From NCBI GenBank assembly GCA_026770025.1, contig JAMXDE010000029.1, positions 723,917-787,916 on the forward strand: a stretch of DNA of 64,000 nt, written 5' to 3'. The notes below the pieces were generated by a model that was not told the origin of the DNA, ran no database searches, and saw only the letters and a list, made by a program, of their open reading frames with translations. Of the stretch, positions 50,733 to 60,810 are shown piece after piece (position 1 is the stretch's first letter; every line of letters starts with the position of its first letter). The translations under genes were made by a program, and so were the position numbers. Origin of the DNA: Craspedostauros australis (lineage: Eukaryota > Bacillariophyta > Bacillariophyceae > Mastogloiales > Achnanthaceae).

Positions 50733-50814
50733 CGTTTATAAACGATAGATCAGGGCGAGCCCGCGAATCGTATCGTGCGAGGAAGACGAACATCATTCAA
50801 GAGCAACAAGCTGA
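50733..50814 (+). other. CoE leader with putative primer-binding region
   Basis: 82 bp between the LTR and the gag ATG. It begins with the palindrome CGTTTATAAACG. It does not start with the TGG expected for a primer annealing at a tRNA 3' end. Confidence 0.4.
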
Positions 50815-53800
50815 ATGAGCGAGGAAGAGGAATTGAGAGACATCCCTCTGTCCAACTCGACTATCAAGCAAGAAGAAGGTGCGAGCGAGACTCCACCACG
50901 AGAAGAGAAGGAAGTAGCCGCGGCTACTGTCCTATCAGGCGCAGACGCAAGCGCGATCGACGAGACCGAAGAGGAACGGTCTGCAAGGCTACACCGCAAG
51001 AAGGAGAGTATCCTCAAGGCGTACAAGCAAGAGGAGACTGGTGTGACGGGGAACATCCGCACAGCCAAACGGAGTGGTAAAAGTGAGACACCACCAGGAG
51101 GAGAATTTGTGAGCAAATCAACCCTCGCGAAACAACAAGCGAAAATCGAAGAATCGACAACACAGAAACAGACGGAAATCAAGGGCGCGAGCGCACCAAC
51201 AACGAAACAACGAATCAACATGGCGACATCAGCCAACGTGAACAAGCGACGCATCAAGGCGCCGATGTTCAGCGGTGAACAAGAAGACTACAGCGCATGG
51301 GAGTCCCAAGCGAAGGCATATGCTCGTGCACAGAAGACGAGAGACGTGATGTTGGGCAAGACCAAGGTGCCAACAGTGAGCGAGATCGCGGCAGCCGACG
51401 GTGAAGCCAAGGAAGCGATGGAAGAGATCTACGAGCTGGGATGCGACTGCTTCAGCGATCTGATCCTCATGATGGATGCAGAGAAAGGAAAAGGCAAGCA
51501 AGCCATCCAGTACATCAACCAGTGCATCTCCGACGACTACCCCGAAGGAGACGCACACGCAGCGTGGAACGTTCTCGCGGAGAAGTTCCGACCATCCGAT
51601 GCGGTGACGAAGATCAAACTCAAGCGCCAATTCAACAACGAAAAGATGAAGAGAGACACGGACCCCGACATCTACATCACGCAACTCGAGAGTCTACGAT
51701 CGCGTCTCCACAATGTCAAGTACGAGATCACTGACGAGGAAATGATCATGCAAATCCTCAGCACGGTGAGCAACGAGTACAGAACCCACATCGTGAACTT
51801 CCAACACCAACTCACGTTCAATCCGGAACTGGTTACCATCAACGCGATCAGAGGAGTACTCCGTACTGCATACGCCACTCACAGAGGAGGCAAGGCATAC
51901 GTCGACGACTTCCAAGACAGTAACACGAAGAGCAACGACACCGGCTTCACGAGCACCGGTAACTTCAAGGGTACTTGTCACAACTGTGGCGTGTATGGCC
52001 ATAGATCCGCCGATTGTCCAGAACGCAAGAAATCGAACAACAAGAAAAACAACAACAACAACAACAAAATGAACGGAAAGCGTAACAAGGGAAGCGGCTT
52101 CAAGGGCAAGTGCAACTACTGCGGCATCTTCGGACATCGCGAGGCGGAGTGCCGAAAGAAGAAGTTCAACGAAAGCAAAAAGAACAACGAACAAGCCAAC
52201 GCGGCTACGGAAGGACACGACAAGAGCGGGCACGAGATGGTACTCTCTGCGAAGGACATGCCGCTCTGCATGTTGGTGTCCGACGACTACATCGAAGACT
52301 CCTTCTTCGATAACTTCGAGTGCGTCGGAAGTGACGACGAAGTGCAGGACGATGAGATCGTCCCGGAGTGGCTCAATGAGGAGCCAATCATCCACGAGGT
52401 GGATCCAAGACGCGAAGTGAGCTACGAATGCTGCTTCAACGCGCACGACCTGATCGGTTCATACGGCGACGCAGCCGAGATGGACAGCGAGGCCATCGAT
52501 AGCGACATCGAAGAGGCAATGAGCGAAGACAACGAAGACGCCGACGAGAACGGCTCAGACGAAGACGCCGACGAGGACGGCGCACATGGAGACGACGACG
52601 ACACCATCAGAGACGGGATGAACCATGACGAGGCGCCGCCTCCAGCAGCAATGCGAAACGAGAGAACGGGCATCTTCGATGAAGAGGACAGCGACGAAGC
52701 TGAGGACCGTCCGAACGACGCATTCAATCCCTACGAAGCTGTCGTCTACCCAATTCGAATCCAATTCCCACCGGAGCCGAGTCCCAGAAGAGTCGACGAC
52801 ATCTACCGACTCCAGACCTTTCCAGAACCAACGATCACTGCAAAACGAATGCAGAAGCAGCTCATCTACGACGCGGTCCTAACAGCTGCATTACCGATGT
52901 TCCCAGGGTTCGTGAACGAACCATTGCGATACATTTGGGTGAACATGGTAAGCACCATCCTATCCGATAACTTCAAATCGATTGAAGAGATCCTCGCAAA
53001 CGCAGCAATCCTCAATCGACTACTGCAAGCAAACGAAGAGGATGAACTCTCCGAACTGGACTTGCACTACGTGCTCGGAGGATGCATGCAGGTGCTCCTG
53101 CGCGAGCGACCACGCGTCACACCGTATGACACGGTCACCGGAGTTCATCGAAATAGTACAGTGCCAGCGAGCTTCGCTGAACTACCAAGCGACGACGAAG
53201 CTGATGAGAATCATAATCCATACAACGAAGATGGAGTACATGAAGATGAAGAGGCAGACGGCCTCATGGATGAGATGGCCACAGCAGCCGTGGAGCAGCT
53301 CCACAAACTGAGCACCAAGCACAAGGACAAGGTCAACAAGGACACCTGGCTCGCCGACAGTGGAGCTTCGTGTCACATCGTCAATTCAGACGCCGCTCTC
53401 TTCAACGTGCGGCACATCAAGTCATTCGTCCAAGTGGGAGACAGCACGAAGCTGGACTCTCCCAAAATGGGATCCATTCGCTTGAAGGTCAAGCAACGAG
53501 ACAACACCGGCCACATCATCCGGCTCGATGACGTGAAGTACACACCGAAAATGGCGGTGAACCTTTTCTCCACGAACAAGGCTCTGTACAACGGTTACCA
53601 GCTTGGTAGCAACGGCATTCTGATGGACATCATCAACGGATCCGGAACGAAGATCGTATTCGATCGAGTCTTCCCCACATCCAACGGATTCATCACGGGA
53701 GTGCAGATGCATCCCATCATGCCAACGAACGACGACAAGGCTTTCACAGCCCTCGTCAAGAACCCATCCAAGGAAATCAGCGCAGTGAACTTGCATCGAA

Positions 53801-56466
53801 TGCTCGGCCACGCGCCACTCGAAGCCATGAAGCGGACAGCCGCCCAATACGGATGGAAGATTATCGGCGAGATGCCGTTATGTCGCGACTGCGCGGTCGC
53901 GAACACAAGAGTGAAGGATATTCCAAAAGCAACCATTCCGAGAGCGACTCGCCGCGGCGAACGGCTCTTCATTGACATTAGTTACACTAAACACATAAGC
54001 TTCGGAGATAAACGCTACTGGACCCTGATCGTGGACGATTGCACGGATCACTGCTGGAGTTTCTTCCTCAAGAACAAAAGTGATCAACCAGGATACATCA
54101 AACGATTCGTCCACACGATCAAATCACAGACAGGTGACCAACAGATCATCTTCCGAGGTGACAACAGCGGAGAGAACAAATCCACGCAGGATATTCTCAT
54201 CGACGCAGGACTTAACGTGAAATCCGAGTTCACGGCATCGAACACGCCGCAACAGAACGGTAGAGTAGAACGCAAGTTCGCGTACCTCTACACCAAGATC
54301 CGCTCCATGCTCAACGGAGCACAGCTCGACGAAGAGTATAGACATGGCCTATGGGCAGCAGCTGCAAGCACTGCCACCGCCATCGCCAACATCACCGTAG
54401 CGAAGAATCAAAAGGAGTCACCACACCGACAATTCTTCGGCAACGATCCACCATATGCGGATGCACTCCGCACTTTCGGAGAGGTGGGTGTTGTGAAGAC
54501 TACCTACGGCGGGATTACCGCCAAGCTCAAGAACAGAGGAGAAGAGATGGTGTTCATCGGGTATGCACACCAACATGCATCAGGGGTCTACAACATGTAC
54601 AGACCATCGACCAAGTCACTCATCTGCTCACGCGACATCAAGTGGCTCAACCAATCATACGGACAGTTCCGTGGCTGGGCGCCAGCACCGAACATATCCA
54701 ACGAAGCAGGAACAACGGACGCAGACGGCTTCACAACCATCGGACGGAAGGGAGCAACGCCAAGGACGGCAACGCGTCAAGCATCGGAAGCAAAGAGAGT
54801 ATCTTTCGCTGACAGCAACATATACTACATCCTATCGGACAGCGACGATGAGGATAATGAGGACGACGGAGTAGTAACTCAACTGGTCCATAACGACGAG
54901 GAAGATCGGAGCGAATCCAATCATGAGGATGACGAAATCGCACCATCCAGCGACGAAGCCGACGATGACACAGGCGTCACTCCTCCGAACACACCAGCGA
55001 GGTCTACACATGGTACACCATCCAGACCTCCACCAAGCAAGCCAAGCAAACGTGACATAACTAGAAAGGAGAGGATCCGACGTCACGAAGCACGAGGCAG
55101 GAAGGGAGAAACTAATCCCAAGTCAACTACAGGGAAGAGCATTCCCAGAGCTCTGCGTAAGCTCGCAGACTTCAACGAACGAGGTCGAAAGGAAGAAGGA
55201 TATGAAAGCGATCCATCATCCAACGAAGACAATGATGAATTCAGCGACGAGGAGATCGACGACTCCAACAACGAAACTACAGATGACGAAGAAATCGCAG
55301 ATGAAGGAGAGATTGAGATCACTCACTATAGCACAACAGGACTGTACGGAATGAATGCAATCATTACCGAATCACCAGCGATCGACATCGGATTGTCGAT
55401 GCAGGACGAGAAGAAAGAACCAGAGAAGCACATCGAACCTACAACATTCGATGGAGCCTTCAATCATCCAGACCCTATCCATCGAAAGGGATATCGAGCA
55501 GCCATCAAGAAAGAGTTCGACTCCATGGACACACGCAAGGTGTACAGCAAGTTCAAGGTGACAATCGAGCGCGGACTCGGAGATTATCTCAGCTGCAATA
55601 TCGAACTGAACCATGACAAGACTAGAGCGACATTGCGTCAACCACATCTCATCCGACATCTCATCGAAGAATTCGGAACCAAGGTTGAGAAGATGCAACG
55701 CTATGGGACACCGGGAACCCCAGGTCAAATCATCGTACGACCATCCGAAGATAACGGACTGCAGAAGGTCGGACCGGAAGAACATGCCGAATATCGCCGA
55801 GGCGTCGGTATGCTACTTTTCCTCATCAAGCACTCGCGACCAGATATCGCGAACCCTGTGAGGGAACTCTCCAAGGTATTGATCGGGCCCACCAAGGCCG
55901 CGATGTATCGGATCATCAAGTATGTGATCGATACAAAGGACTATGGATTGAAGATCCATCCAGCGCGTCCAGATAACGACGGCTGGGACATGGAGCTCTT
56001 CTGCGATAGCGAATATGCAGGAGACAAGAACACGAGAATCAGCGTAGGAGGGTTCATCCTATACCTGTGCAAGGTGCCAATCCTTTGGCGATCCAAGGCA
56101 CAGAAGGCCGTCACACTCAGCTCATCCGAAGCAGAATACGTTGCCCTTTCCGAAGCAGCAAAGGAGATCTTCTTCGTCGTGCAGCTACTCGAAAGTGTGG
56201 GCGTCCCAGTGAAGACACCGATCAAGGTCCGTGTGGACAACATCGGAGCGATCTTCATCGCCAAGAACCCATCGACATCCCAACGATCGCGGCACATCGA
56301 CGTGCGCCATCACTACGTGAGAAACATGGTAATCAACAAAACCATCGAAATCATTTTCGTCAAATCCGAGCAGAACACAAGCGACGGATTCACCAAGAAC
56401 ATCAAGGCCGACTTGCAACGCGAACATGAGAAGTCGTACCTTGACACATCAAGAACATTCGAATGA
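50815..56466 (+). CDS. CoE gag-protease-integrase-RNase H polyprotein lacking RT
   Basis: 1883 aa in one open frame. Gag capsid-like domain from about 140 (MFSGEQEDYSAWESQAKAYA) with two CCHC zinc knuckles, CHNCGVYGHRSADC near 389-402 and CNYCGIFGHREAEC near 434-447. A long acidic region follows, then protease TWLADSGASCHIVNSD near 843. Integrase has HRMLGHAPLEAM and CRDCAVA, then FIDISYT, FRGDNSGEN and NGRVERKFAYLY. An acidic linker and the start of RT (KEFDSMDTRKVYSK) follow, then directly the post-RT segment FKVTIERGLGDYLSCN near 55551. About 180 residues present in CoC, including the first catalytic Asp and YVDD, are absent. RNase H is complete (FCDSEYAGDK, SSSEAEYVALSEA, RVDNIGAIF, TSDGFTKN). 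The frame is preserved across the deletion. Confidence 0.93.
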   Translation: MSEEEELRDIPLSNSTIKQEEGASETPPREEKEVAAATVLSGADASAIDETEEERSARLHRKKESILKAYKQEETGVTGNIRTAKRSGKSETPPGGEFVSKSTLAKQQAKIEESTTQKQTEIKGASAPTTKQRINMATSANVNKRRIKAPMFSGEQEDYSAWESQAKAYARAQKTRDVMLGKTKVPTVSEIAAADGEAKEAMEEIYELGCDCFSDLILMMDAEKGKGKQAIQYINQCISDDYPEGDAHAAWNVLAEKFRPSDAVTKIKLKRQFNNEKMKRDTDPDIYITQLESLRSRLHNVKYEITDEEMIMQILSTVSNEYRTHIVNFQHQLTFNPELVTINAIRGVLRTAYATHRGGKAYVDDFQDSNTKSNDTGFTSTGNFKGTCHNCGVYGHRSADCPERKKSNNKKNNNNNNKMNGKRNKGSGFKGKCNYCGIFGHREAECRKKKFNESKKNNEQANAATEGHDKSGHEMVLSAKDMPLCMLVSDDYIEDSFFDNFECVGSDDEVQDDEIVPEWLNEEPIIHEVDPRREVSYECCFNAHDLIGSYGDAAEMDSEAIDSDIEEAMSEDNEDADENGSDEDADEDGAHGDDDDTIRDGMNHDEAPPPAAMRNERTGIFDEEDSDEAEDRPNDAFNPYEAVVYPIRIQFPPEPSPRRVDDIYRLQTFPEPTITAKRMQKQLIYDAVLTAALPMFPGFVNEPLRYIWVNMVSTILSDNFKSIEEILANAAILNRLLQANEEDELSELDLHYVLGGCMQVLLRERPRVTPYDTVTGVHRNSTVPASFAELPSDDEADENHNPYNEDGVHEDEEADGLMDEMATAAVEQLHKLSTKHKDKVNKDTWLADSGASCHIVNSDAALFNVRHIKSFVQVGDSTKLDSPKMGSIRLKVKQRDNTGHIIRLDDVKYTPKMAVNLFSTNKALYNGYQLGSNGILMDIINGSGTKIVFDRVFPTSNGFITGVQMHPIMPTNDDKAFTALVKNPSKEISAVNLHRMLGHAPLEAMKRTAAQYGWKIIGEMPLCRDCAVANTRVKDIPKATIPRATRRGERLFIDISYTKHISFGDKRYWTLIVDDCTDHCWSFFLKNKSDQPGYIKRFVHTIKSQTGDQQIIFRGDNSGENKSTQDILIDAGLNVKSEFTASNTPQQNGRVERKFAYLYTKIRSMLNGAQLDEEYRHGLWAAAASTATAIANITVAKNQKESPHRQFFGNDPPYADALRTFGEVGVVKTTYGGITAKLKNRGEEMVFIGYAHQHASGVYNMYRPSTKSLICSRDIKWLNQSYGQFRGWAPAPNISNEAGTTDADGFTTIGRKGATPRTATRQASEAKRVSFADSNIYYILSDSDDEDNEDDGVVTQLVHNDEEDRSESNHEDDEIAPSSDEADDDTGVTPPNTPARSTHGTPSRPPPSKPSKRDITRKERIRRHEARGRKGETNPKSTTGKSIPRALRKLADFNERGRKEEGYESDPSSNEDNDEFSDEEIDDSNNETTDDEEIADEGEIEITHYSTTGLYGMNAIITESPAIDIGLSMQDEKKEPEKHIEPTTFDGAFNHPDPIHRKGYRAAIKKEFDSMDTRKVYSKFKVTIERGLGDYLSCNIELNHDKTRATLRQPHLIRHLIEEFGTKVEKMQRYGTPGTPGQIIVRPSEDNGLQKVGPEEHAEYRRGVGMLLFLIKHSRPDIANPVRELSKVLIGPTKAAMYRIIKYVIDTKDYGLKIHPARPDNDGWDMELFCDSEYAGDKNTRISVGGFILYLCKVPILWRSKAQKAVTLSSSEAEYVALSEAAKEIFFVVQLLESVGVPVKTPIKVRVDNIGAIFIAKNPSTSQRSRHIDVRHHYVRNMVINKTIEIIFVKSEQNTSDGFTKNIKADLQREHEKSYLDTSRTFE

Positions 56467-56486
56467 CCGAATGCACACAGGAAGGG

Positions 56487-57278
56487 TGTCGAGATGTACA
56501 TGTGAGTATATGTCGAGATGTACGTGTATATGTGCATCGTTCACCCGCTATTCTCTCATACGCACTTGGACGGTATAACTACATTCGTGTCGATAGTATG
56601 CTGTCATTCGTCAGAATTACAGGGGAAATGGAACACACGAAAAGGGGCAAGATTTCTGGAGGAAATTTGCAAATGACGATTTCTGAGAGAATTGGAAGAT
56701 CGTCCGTCCATCCATCAATGGTACCAAGAGAATCTCGAGGTACTTCCCAACTAAACCTCAGATGACGATATCATCTGACAGACTCCTGCATCACCAATGG
56801 AACGTGACATCTGGAGAGCAGAAGGACGCCTACTGACGTCAACAGGATGTCATCATGTCACCACGTCGACATCTGTCTCCAAGTCAGAACAGGAGGCAAA
56901 GATCCGATGACCGAAGGACATCAGCATCATGGATACAGAAGGTGAACTTCAAATGGCGAGTACTCATGGAGTAGGAGCCAGTACTGAATGAACGGAGTGT
57001 CGAATACGGAGTACGTATCGAACACGGAGTATCGTGTGCGACGAGCACACGATGTTGAGAGAGAGAGAATACAGAAGAGGAGCGAGAGAGCATCTCGCGT
57101 ACCAACTCATAGTCGGAGACCGAATCTACGAAACAGATTAAAGCGCCGAGAGCATCGGGCGAGAGAACGGCGTACACCGAGAGCATCGGAGTAGTCAAGT
57201 AATGAAATAGCAAAGAGACGACTATCAACCAACACCATCTTCCACGATCGTAGGTTCCGTGAGCGGAACTTGCCAACA
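56487..57278 (+). repeat. CoE 3' LTR
   Basis: 792 bp with the same termini as the 5' LTR; differences are scattered single bases and one- to two-base indels. It ends directly against CoF integrase sequence at 57279. Confidence 0.92.
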
Positions 57279-59861
57279 CAGGCGCACCTACCGAGACAAC
57301 TGCGCGGCAAACTATGGGCAGAGGCGGCAAGGAACGCAACGCAGATCGAGAACATCATCGAAACTAAGTCGAGAGATCCTGCATGCCTGCTACTCAATGG
57401 ACAGACCCCAACCTACGCGAAAGGATTGCGTATCTTCGGGGAGATCGGAATGGTCTACATCGGCAGTCGCGCAATCAAAGCGAAACTGGATGACAGGTCC
57501 AAGCCAGCCATGTTCGTCGGGTACGGACTGTCTCATGCGAATGGTGTATACCGCATGATGAACCTGGCAACCACGAGAATCCTAATCACCAGAGACGTGA
57601 CATGGATGAACCAGTCGTACGGGCAATTCAAAGGTATTGAGAATGCCAACAGAACACAAATGGTGGATCTGGAAGACGACGACTTTGATGCCGGAGCAGC
57701 ACTCCGCAATACGAAGGTGACTTGGGAGCGTGATACGAGTATCGCAAGAGAAGCGAAGGCCGTATCAACTGATCGAAGCAGAGAGCCCGGAACAGACTAC
57801 GAAGATACCACAGGCTACGCATCGAAGCAAGATGAACTGCTACCTGCCCAAGGGGACGAACCATCAGACGATGAAGACGACGATGAATTCGTAAGGGACG
57901 ACACACGAGTGACTCGAAGACAAGCCGCCGAAGGCAGAGAGATCGAGCAACCCCCAGCGAGACCTGTGGCAAAGATGTCAAGGATGCTACGAGGTTTGGT
58001 CCCATACAACAATCCGCCAGAATATGAATCCGACTCAGAATCAAGCAGTGGAGGCGATGAATCAGCTGAGGCAGCTGAAGCGATCCCTGCAACTACGGGC
58101 GAACGAGACTTCCATTCGAACATATCCATGTTCAATCGAGATGTGGCGAGTCTAATGATCGATACCACAGAAGGAGAATGAGGCTGGATGAGTTCATCGC
58201 AGCAAGCCAACGAGTCGAAAGAGGGGATTGGAACGAAACGTCCGAGCATGCATACACGGCTATGATGCTGGACCCTACCACCTTCGAGGAATGCTGGGAT
58301 CATGCAGATCCAGAGAAGCGAAGGAAGTGGCGGGAAGCCATCAATAAGGAGTTCTACGATATGACGAGACGAGGAGTCTGGCAGAAGATCAAGAAGAACA
58401 AGATGCCGAGGGATCGGCGATGTGTGAAGACGAAATGGGTCTTCAAGGAGAAGAGGAATGGAGTCTTCCGCGCCAGGTTGGTTGCATGTGGATACTCACA
58501 GATTGCTGGAGTGGATTTTTCCGCTCATCATGCACCAGTGATCCATGATGCAACGTACCGAGTGATGCTGACTATGAAGATGCTGTTGAAGACAGACAGT
58601 ATCATCATCGACTTCGAAACAGCCTTCCTGCATGGAGATCTCGAGGAAGAGATCTACATGCAATGCCCCAAAGGAATGGAGCATGAACCGGACGAATGCC
58701 TGCTGCTGAAGAAGACCAATCTACGGGCTGGTTCAGAGCGCAAGGCAGTGGAATAAGAAGCTTGTGGACATCCTAATCAAGCTTGGCTTCCGGCAGAGCA
58801 AGGTGGACCCATACCTGCTAATTCGGAATCGGGAAGGGAACCTCGTCCTTATCGGGACGTACGTCGATGATTGTCTGTGCATCGGAAGCACCCTCGAACT
58901 GAAGCGACTGGTGAAGGACATCAAACGCGAACGATTCGGAATCAAGATCGAGGATGGACTCGAAGACTACTTGAGTTGTCGGATCGAATTCAAACGAGAG
59001 CGAAACCAACTGCTGGGTGAACCAGCCACACATCATCAAGAACATCACGGATACATTCAAGGGCGACCGTGATGAAGCTTCAACGATACGGTACACCAGG
59101 GACGCCAGGGACAAGGCATCCAGAGAGAGAGTGACTCACCAAAGGTCGACAAGCAGCGACATAGCAACTACCGAAGCGGAGTGGGGATGCTGCTATACCT
59201 GGTGAAACACTCACGACCTGACATCGCCAATGCAGTGCGAGAACTGACCAAGGTGTTGGATGGACCAACGGCCGCAGCATACAAGGAGATGCTGAGAGTC
59301 ATGAAGTTCGTGTCGGATACGAGAGAGTACGGTTTGAAGATGAGACCGAAACCCTTGGAGAACGATGCATGGAAGATTGTGGTGTACACCGACAGCGAGT
59401 TCGCTGGTGACAAGGACAATCGCATCAGCGTTGGAGGACATCTGGTTCTGCTGCAAGGAGTGCCTATCATCTGGAGATCGAAGGCGCAACGCAGCGTGAC
59501 ACTGAGCTCGACCGAGGCCGAGTACGTTGCACTGTCGGAAGCAGGCAAGGAGATCCGCTTCCTGACGCAATTGATGAGTGACATCGGGTTGGAGATACAC
59601 AGGCCGACAGACGTGATGGTTGACAACGTGGGAGCAATCTTCATCGCTTCCAACCCATCTACATCGGCCAGAACCAGACACATCGATATCCGACATCACT
59701 TCATCCGAGAGCTGATTGCGAACAGAGAGGCTAGAGCCCGGTTCGTACGTTCAGAGGACAACATCGCTGACGGCTTCACCAAGAACACGAAGAAGGAGAT
59801 CTACGACAGACACAAGGGAGATATCATCCAGCCTCGGTCAGCAATGGACCGAGAAGAGTGA
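57279..59861 (+). pseudogene. CoF integrase-RT-RNase H, multiply frameshifted
   Basis: Aligned by eye to CoD. Frameshifts fall near 58175 (after MIDTTEGE, before MRLDEFI), near 58710 (an extra base in KKT-IYGLVQSARQW), near 59010 (before CWVNQPHIIKNI), near 59065 and near 59105. RT boxes DFETAFLHGDLEEEIYMQCP and GTYVDDCLCIG and the RNase H boxes YTDSEFAGDKDNRISVGGH, SSTEAEYVALSEA and NIADGFTKN are each recognisable in their local frames. The last segment (59181-59861) is open and intact. Confidence 0.88.
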
Positions 59862-59932
59862 GAGGGATGGTGGTACAAGAGAGTGATGGAGTGTGGAGTC
59901 TATGGTATGATGTCGATGCGACAATGGAAGGG

Positions 59933-60724
59933 TGTCAGGAATCGAGGGTGCGACTATGTCGTATTATCCTAGATTGCCGCACCTCCCATAATACCAAAAT
60001 TAGACTCACCGATCTATCAAAGTCGGACACGCTTCCAAGTCTATTGTGAACCTCCTCCTCTGTGTGTCAAGAGTATGACGGACGACGGACAGACTAATCG
60101 GGAGACATGGTTTGAGTGGATTGACGAACTGGTATGGCGAACGATGGATGTGAAAGGGAGACTGGAACACCGAAGTGTTCCAAGCATGAGGGTTGACCAG
60201 TTAACTTGAAACATCTATGCAAGAACGCAATCACGGATTGAATCGCTCGGAACCCAGAACATGATTACGTGACCGATAGAGAACCAGCGAAGGAGAACAA
60301 AGCGCGGACTGGAACAGCATCGAAGGACTGGACTGATCGTGCCAGAACCCCATGTTCTGACCAAGTGTGATTGTCGGTGAGCATGTGAGAGGAGTGATGT
60401 GAACAACATGGAAGAGTGTACTGAATGAGTGATGGATGCCTGATGAGAAGAGAATGAATCAAGGATCAGCATGCATGCACCTCAGGAGTGTAGACGGATA
60501 TCTCAACAGATGAGCATGGTGAAATGCACTTGTCATGAGCTATGAAATGGAGATGACAGAGAGAGATTGTAATGATGATCATGAGGGGCAACTACAGAAG
60601 GCCACCAGCATCATCATGGGCAAACGAGTTGATGATTTGAGAAATGAGTGTGTTGTTCTCACAGTTCTAAAACGGTACAGTTTAATAAGCATTAGACTAT
60701 ATCTATAACCCCGGATTTCCAACA
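59933..60724 (+). repeat. LTR shared by CoF (3') and CoG (5')
   Basis: 792 bp from TGTCAGGAATCGAGGG to CGGATTTCCAACA. Preceded by polypurine tract GGAAGGG (59926-59932), as a 3' LTR should be, and followed by a leader and gag, as a 5' LTR should be. Homologous to the CoD 3' LTR (44642-45389). Confidence 0.85.
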
Positions 60725-60810
60725 CGTTTCGAAACGTATCGATTGAAATCCTACGTTTCTACCACCATCAGCACAGCAACACTCGCCATCACCCTTACCA
60801 CCACCATCAT
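60725..60810 (+). other. CoG leader with putative primer-binding region
   Basis: Starts with CGTTTCGAAACG, a 12-bp palindrome of the same CGTTT-NN-AAACG form as in the CoE leader, followed by a CACCAT-rich stretch up to the gag ATG at 60811. Confidence 0.4.

Larger units (their letters stand above)
49940..57278 (+). mobile_element. CoE: copia element with intact frame but no RT core
   Basis: 7.34 kb, with LTRs of 793 and 792 bp that are nearly identical, an 82-bp leader, an 1883-codon gag-pol frame and a polypurine tract CACAGGAAGGG (56476-56486). The pentamers outside the LTRs differ (GCCCG left, CAGGC right) and the neighbours lie on opposite strands (CoD minus, CoF plus), so the ends do not represent one clean insertion. 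Confidence 0.93.
57279..60724 (+). mobile_element. CoF: 5'-truncated, frameshifted copia element
   Basis: CoD-family element entered in the middle of integrase (LRGKLWAEAARNATQIENII) and running through RT and RNase H to a 3' LTR. Nothing upstream of the integrase C-terminal half remains. The strand is opposite to CoD. Confidence 0.88.
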
